NCBI GenBank assembly: GCA_018656255.1
Contig: JABHYI010000015.1
Coordinates: forward strand, 1 to 7,011
From: Bacteroidota bacterium
Lineage (GTDB): Bacteria > Bacteroidota > Bacteroidia > Flavobacteriales > Flavobacteriaceae
Reading direction: 5' to 3'
Length of the DNA stretch: 7,011 nucleotides
The notes under the pieces were generated by a model. It searched no databases. It was not told where the DNA came from and saw nothing but the letters and a program-made list of their open reading frames with translations. Below, piece by piece: positions 5,784 through 7,011 of the stretch. Both the position numbers and the translations under genes were made by a program. Position 1 is the first letter of the stretch, and every line of letters starts with the position of its first letter.

Positions 5784-6281
5784 ATGGCAACAAAAAATAC
5801 AAACTTATCTGTATATGATAAAGCAACAATCCCAAACGCGAAAAATTTTCGGTTTGGGATTGTTGTTTCTCAATGGAATCCTGAGGTAACCGGTGGTATG
5901 TTTCAAGGTGCCTTTGACGCTATATTAGATTGTGGAGGTATCAAGGAGAATATTGTTCGGTGGGATGTGCCAGGAAGTTTTGAGCTGATTTACGGATGTA
6001 AAAAAATGACACAAAGCTATGATATGCTAGATGCAGTTATTGCTATAGGGAGTGTTGTTGAGGGCCAAACAAAGCATTTTGATTTTGTTTGCCAAGGTGT
6101 TTCTCAGGGCATCAAAGATTTAAATATCCAAGGAGATATACCAGTTATATTTTGTGTTTTAACAGATCATAACATGCAACAAGCCATCGATAGAAGTGGT
6201 GGGGCGCACGGTAACAAAGGAGTAGAGGCTGCTATAGCTGCCATAAAAATGGCTCAGTTGCGTAAAGATGCTTCCTTTTAA
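5784..6281 (+). CDS. ribH: 6,7-dimethyl-8-ribityllumazine synthase (riboflavin synthase beta chain)
   Basis: The enzyme condenses 5-amino-6-ribitylamino-uracil with 3,4-dihydroxy-2-butanone 4-phosphate, the next-to-last step of riboflavin synthesis, usually as a 60-mer or pentamer in the cytosol. The 165-residue sequence contains SQWNPEVTGGM (29-39; Trp31 in the ring-stacking position), VPGSFELIYG (62-71; Ser65-Glu67), IGSVVEGQTKHFDFV (88-102) with catalytic His98, PVIFCVLTD (120-128) and DRSGGAHGNKG (136-146; Arg137 for phosphate binding). Glu93 replaces the arginine that B. subtilis and E. coli have in the G-x-V-I-R-G loop; other Bacteroidota also lack it, to my recollection. The ATG at 5784 is preceded at 8 bases by GGTGGA, a weak ribosome-binding sequence. 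No FMN riboswitch lies in the 27-base gap. The first 30 codons hold a long inverted repeat (listed separately). No other rib gene is nearby. Confidence 0.97.
   Translation: MATKNTNLSVYDKATIPNAKNFRFGIVVSQWNPEVTGGMFQGAFDAILDCGGIKENIVRWDVPGSFELIYGCKKMTQSYDMLDAVIAIGSVVEGQTKHFDFVCQGVSQGIKDLNIQGDIPVIFCVLTDHNMQQAIDRSGGAHGNKGVEAAIAAIKMAQLRKDASF
5824..5865 (+). repeat. Long, nearly continuous inverted repeat (potential mRNA hairpin) inside the start of ribH
   Basis: The perfect 14-base arms are CAACAATCCCAAAC (5824-5837) and GTTTGGGATTGTTG (5852-5865). Between them a second perfect pair, CGAAAA (5839-5844) and TTTTCG (5846-5851), continues the stem after one unpaired G at 5838. The whole forms a stem of close to 20 pairs, with a few inner pairs opening to make a loop. 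It begins 40 bases after the ribH start codon, within codons 14-28, and is translated. A moderately T-rich stretch follows (5863-5871), but with interruptions. It may slow translation, affect mRNA stability or act in attenuation; this is inference. Confidence refers to the repeat, not to a function. Confidence 0.85.
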
Positions 6282-6436
6282 GGGGTGTTGTAAATAGGTT
6301 TTAAAACATTTTTCTAAAGACCTTTAGTGCTCTTTCTCCTAGTTTTCACTACATTTTATATTGTTAAAAAATTGTCAGCTTTTGGGCTACAACAAAACTC
6401 TATTTTTAGGTATCTTTGATGTAATTGCACGCAAGT
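6282..6436 (+). other. Spacer between ribH and the small membrane-protein gene
   Basis: This 155-base AT-rich gap has no supported gene. It holds two short palindromes, GTTTTAAAAC (6298-6307) and CTAAAG-AC-CTTTAG (6314-6327), and a weak bulged hairpin around 6372-6392 (TTGTCAGC pairing with GGCTACAA), none followed by a proper U tract. Thus there is no clear terminator after ribH, and some transcription may continue into the next gene. A promoter-like box lies near its end. Confidence 0.5.
6411..6418 (+). promoter_or_regulatory. Bacteroidota-type promoter -7 box before the small membrane protein and mutL
   Basis: TATCTTTG is an exact match to TAnnTTTG. It ends 18 bases before the ATG at 6437, the same geometry as the boxes before ndk and the TPR gene. 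A TTTG at 6381-6384 is somewhat too far upstream (gap of 26 bases) for a standard -33 element. Its position suggests that a TTG codon at 6425 lies at about the transcription start and cannot be the start codon. Confidence 0.5.
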
Positions 6437-6736
6437 ATGGGGCCTATAAAATTTACCATTATAAAAAAGTTAAAGTCAAACAACCGCTTTAACTATACCC
6501 CACGTTACTACAAAGGAAAACAAGGGGTTGAAGATACAAAGCAAACCACAAAGTTTGATGCCTACGCAGACACCTACAATGAAAATGACTATGCCGGGCA
6601 GTGGCAAAATGCAAGGGTTCACAACCGTAACCGTAATAATACAGCCTTTAATAAAACAGTATTAATAGTAATGGCTGTGTTGATATTTATATTCTTATAT
6701 ATTATTGATTTTGACCTATCAATATTCTCTAGCTAA
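6437..6736 (+). CDS. Small single-pass membrane protein of unknown function (often mislabelled riboflavin synthase subunit beta)
   Basis: From the ATG at 6437 the product is 99 residues. The N-terminal part is basic ([18 protein letters not shown]), followed by [10 protein letters not shown] (19-28), a motif I associate with a flavobacterial family of about 90-100 residues located between ribH and mutL. The middle (about 30-70) is polar, asparagine-rich and probably disordered. One transmembrane helix (about 73-90) is followed by the short tail DFDLSIFSS. This is a tail-anchor-like layout with no signal peptide and no enzyme motif. Relatives have, as far as I recall, been named riboflavin synthase subunit beta because of the neighbouring ribH; nothing in this sequence resembles lumazine or riboflavin synthase. 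Its stop codon overlaps the mutL start (TAATG), so the two are translationally coupled. An upstream in-frame TTG at 6425 is less likely as start. Function unknown. Confidence 0.8.
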   Translation: MGPIKFTIIKKLKSNNRFNYTPRYYKGKQGVEDTKQTTKFDAYADTYNENDYAGQWQNARVHNRNRNNTAFNKTVLIVMAVLIFIFLYIIDFDLSIFSS

Positions 6737-7011
6737 TGCCAGATATTATACAATTATTACCAGACCACGTTGCAAATCAAATTGCTGCAGGAGAAGTTGT
6801 TCAAAGACCGGCCTCTGTAGTTAAAGAACTGTTAGAGAATGCCATAGACGCAAAATCTACGGTTATAACGCTAGTTCTTAAAGATGCAGGGAAAACCCTA
6901 ATACAGGTCACAGACAATGGTACAGGAATGAGTACTGCAGATGCTCTATTGAGTTTTGAGCGTCATGCAACCTCAAAAATTAAAATCGCTCAAGATTTAT
7001 TTAAACTAAAC
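6736..7011 (+). CDS. mutL: DNA mismatch repair protein MutL (partial, N-terminal 92 codons)
   Basis: The reading frame from the ATG at 6736 stays open to the window end, so only the first 92 codons are present. The N-terminal GHKL ATPase signature is unmistakable: [19 protein letters not shown] (4-22), [16 protein letters not shown] (24-39; Glu34 is the general base and Asn35 binds magnesium), DNGTGM (60-65) and FERHATSKI (74-82). MutL links mismatch recognition by MutS to downstream strand incision and removal. Whether this one carries the C-terminal endonuclease motif cannot be seen. The start codon shares one base with the stop of the preceding small membrane-protein gene, which fixes the start and points to joint expression from the box at 6411-6418. 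Confidence 0.97.
   Translation, partial: MPDIIQLLPDHVANQIAAGEVVQRPASVVKELLENAIDAKSTVITLVLKDAGKTLIQVTDNGTGMSTADALLSFERHATSKIKIAQDLFKLN

Noticed and set aside
5824..5871. The ribH hairpin as an ordinary intrinsic terminator or riboswitch
   Set aside because: It is inside an intact coding sequence, the T-rich stretch after it is interrupted, and no FMN-riboswitch conserved sequence is present. It is kept only as an unexplained inverted repeat.
6425..6436. TTG start codon adding four residues to the small membrane protein
   Set aside because: It lies only six bases after a promoter -7 box, about where transcription should begin, and the ATG at 6437 gives a leader similar to other genes here.
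1..7011. Mobile elements, CRISPR arrays, tRNA or rRNA genes, defence systems
   Set aside because: No transposase or integrase motifs, no terminal or spaced direct repeats and no structured RNA signature were seen; all well-supported genes are typical core functions.

Overview
The window looks like a piece of chromosome from a member of the Flavobacteriia (phylum Bacteroidota), most likely a marine Flavobacteriaceae. The evidence is AT-rich DNA, several promoter-like boxes of the Bacteroidota type (TAnnTTTG) a short way upstream of start codons, weak or absent Shine-Dalgarno sequences, a gldI gene (a gliding-motility lipoprotein restricted to this phylum), and a gene order seen in flavobacterial genomes (ndk next to a DHH phosphoesterase and gldI; recF with a DUF721 gene; ribH close to mutL). 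It is core genome: no insertion sequence, CRISPR array, tRNA, rRNA, phage or plasmid gene was found.

Layout. On the minus strand at 2204-1 is a tight three-gene run: a DHH/DHHA1 phosphoesterase (NrnA-like), gldI (FKBP-type lipoprotein) and a cyclophilin-type prolyl isomerase lipoprotein that leaves the window unfinished at base 1. Gaps are 1 and 16 bases. A 297-base AT-rich divergent spacer (2205-2501) separates this run from ndk (plus strand, 2502-2921). A strong hairpin terminator at 2943-2978 lies between the convergent ndk and the next minus-strand cluster and can serve both. That cluster, transcribed from 4828 down to 2998, is recF, a small lipoprotein, and a DUF721/DciA-like gene. A second divergent spacer (4829-4979) leads to plus-strand genes: a membrane-anchored TPR protein, ribH (lumazine synthase), a 155-base gap with its own promoter-like box, a 99-residue single-pass membrane protein, and mutL, which begins by overlapping the previous stop codon and runs off the window at 7011.

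How the genes fit together. Three themes recur: nucleotide and DNA metabolism (ndk, nanoRNA/pAp phosphoesterase, RecF, DciA-like helicase loader, MutL), cell-envelope folding (two unrelated prolyl-isomerase families as neighbouring lipoproteins, plus a YfgM-like TPR membrane protein), and riboflavin synthesis (ribH). I see no clearly new multi-gene system. The most unusual sequence signal is a long, almost continuous inverted repeat inside the first 30 codons of ribH. Also notable are the apparent loss of FKBP pocket residues in GldI and the conserved-looking but uncharacterised small membrane protein between ribH and mutL.
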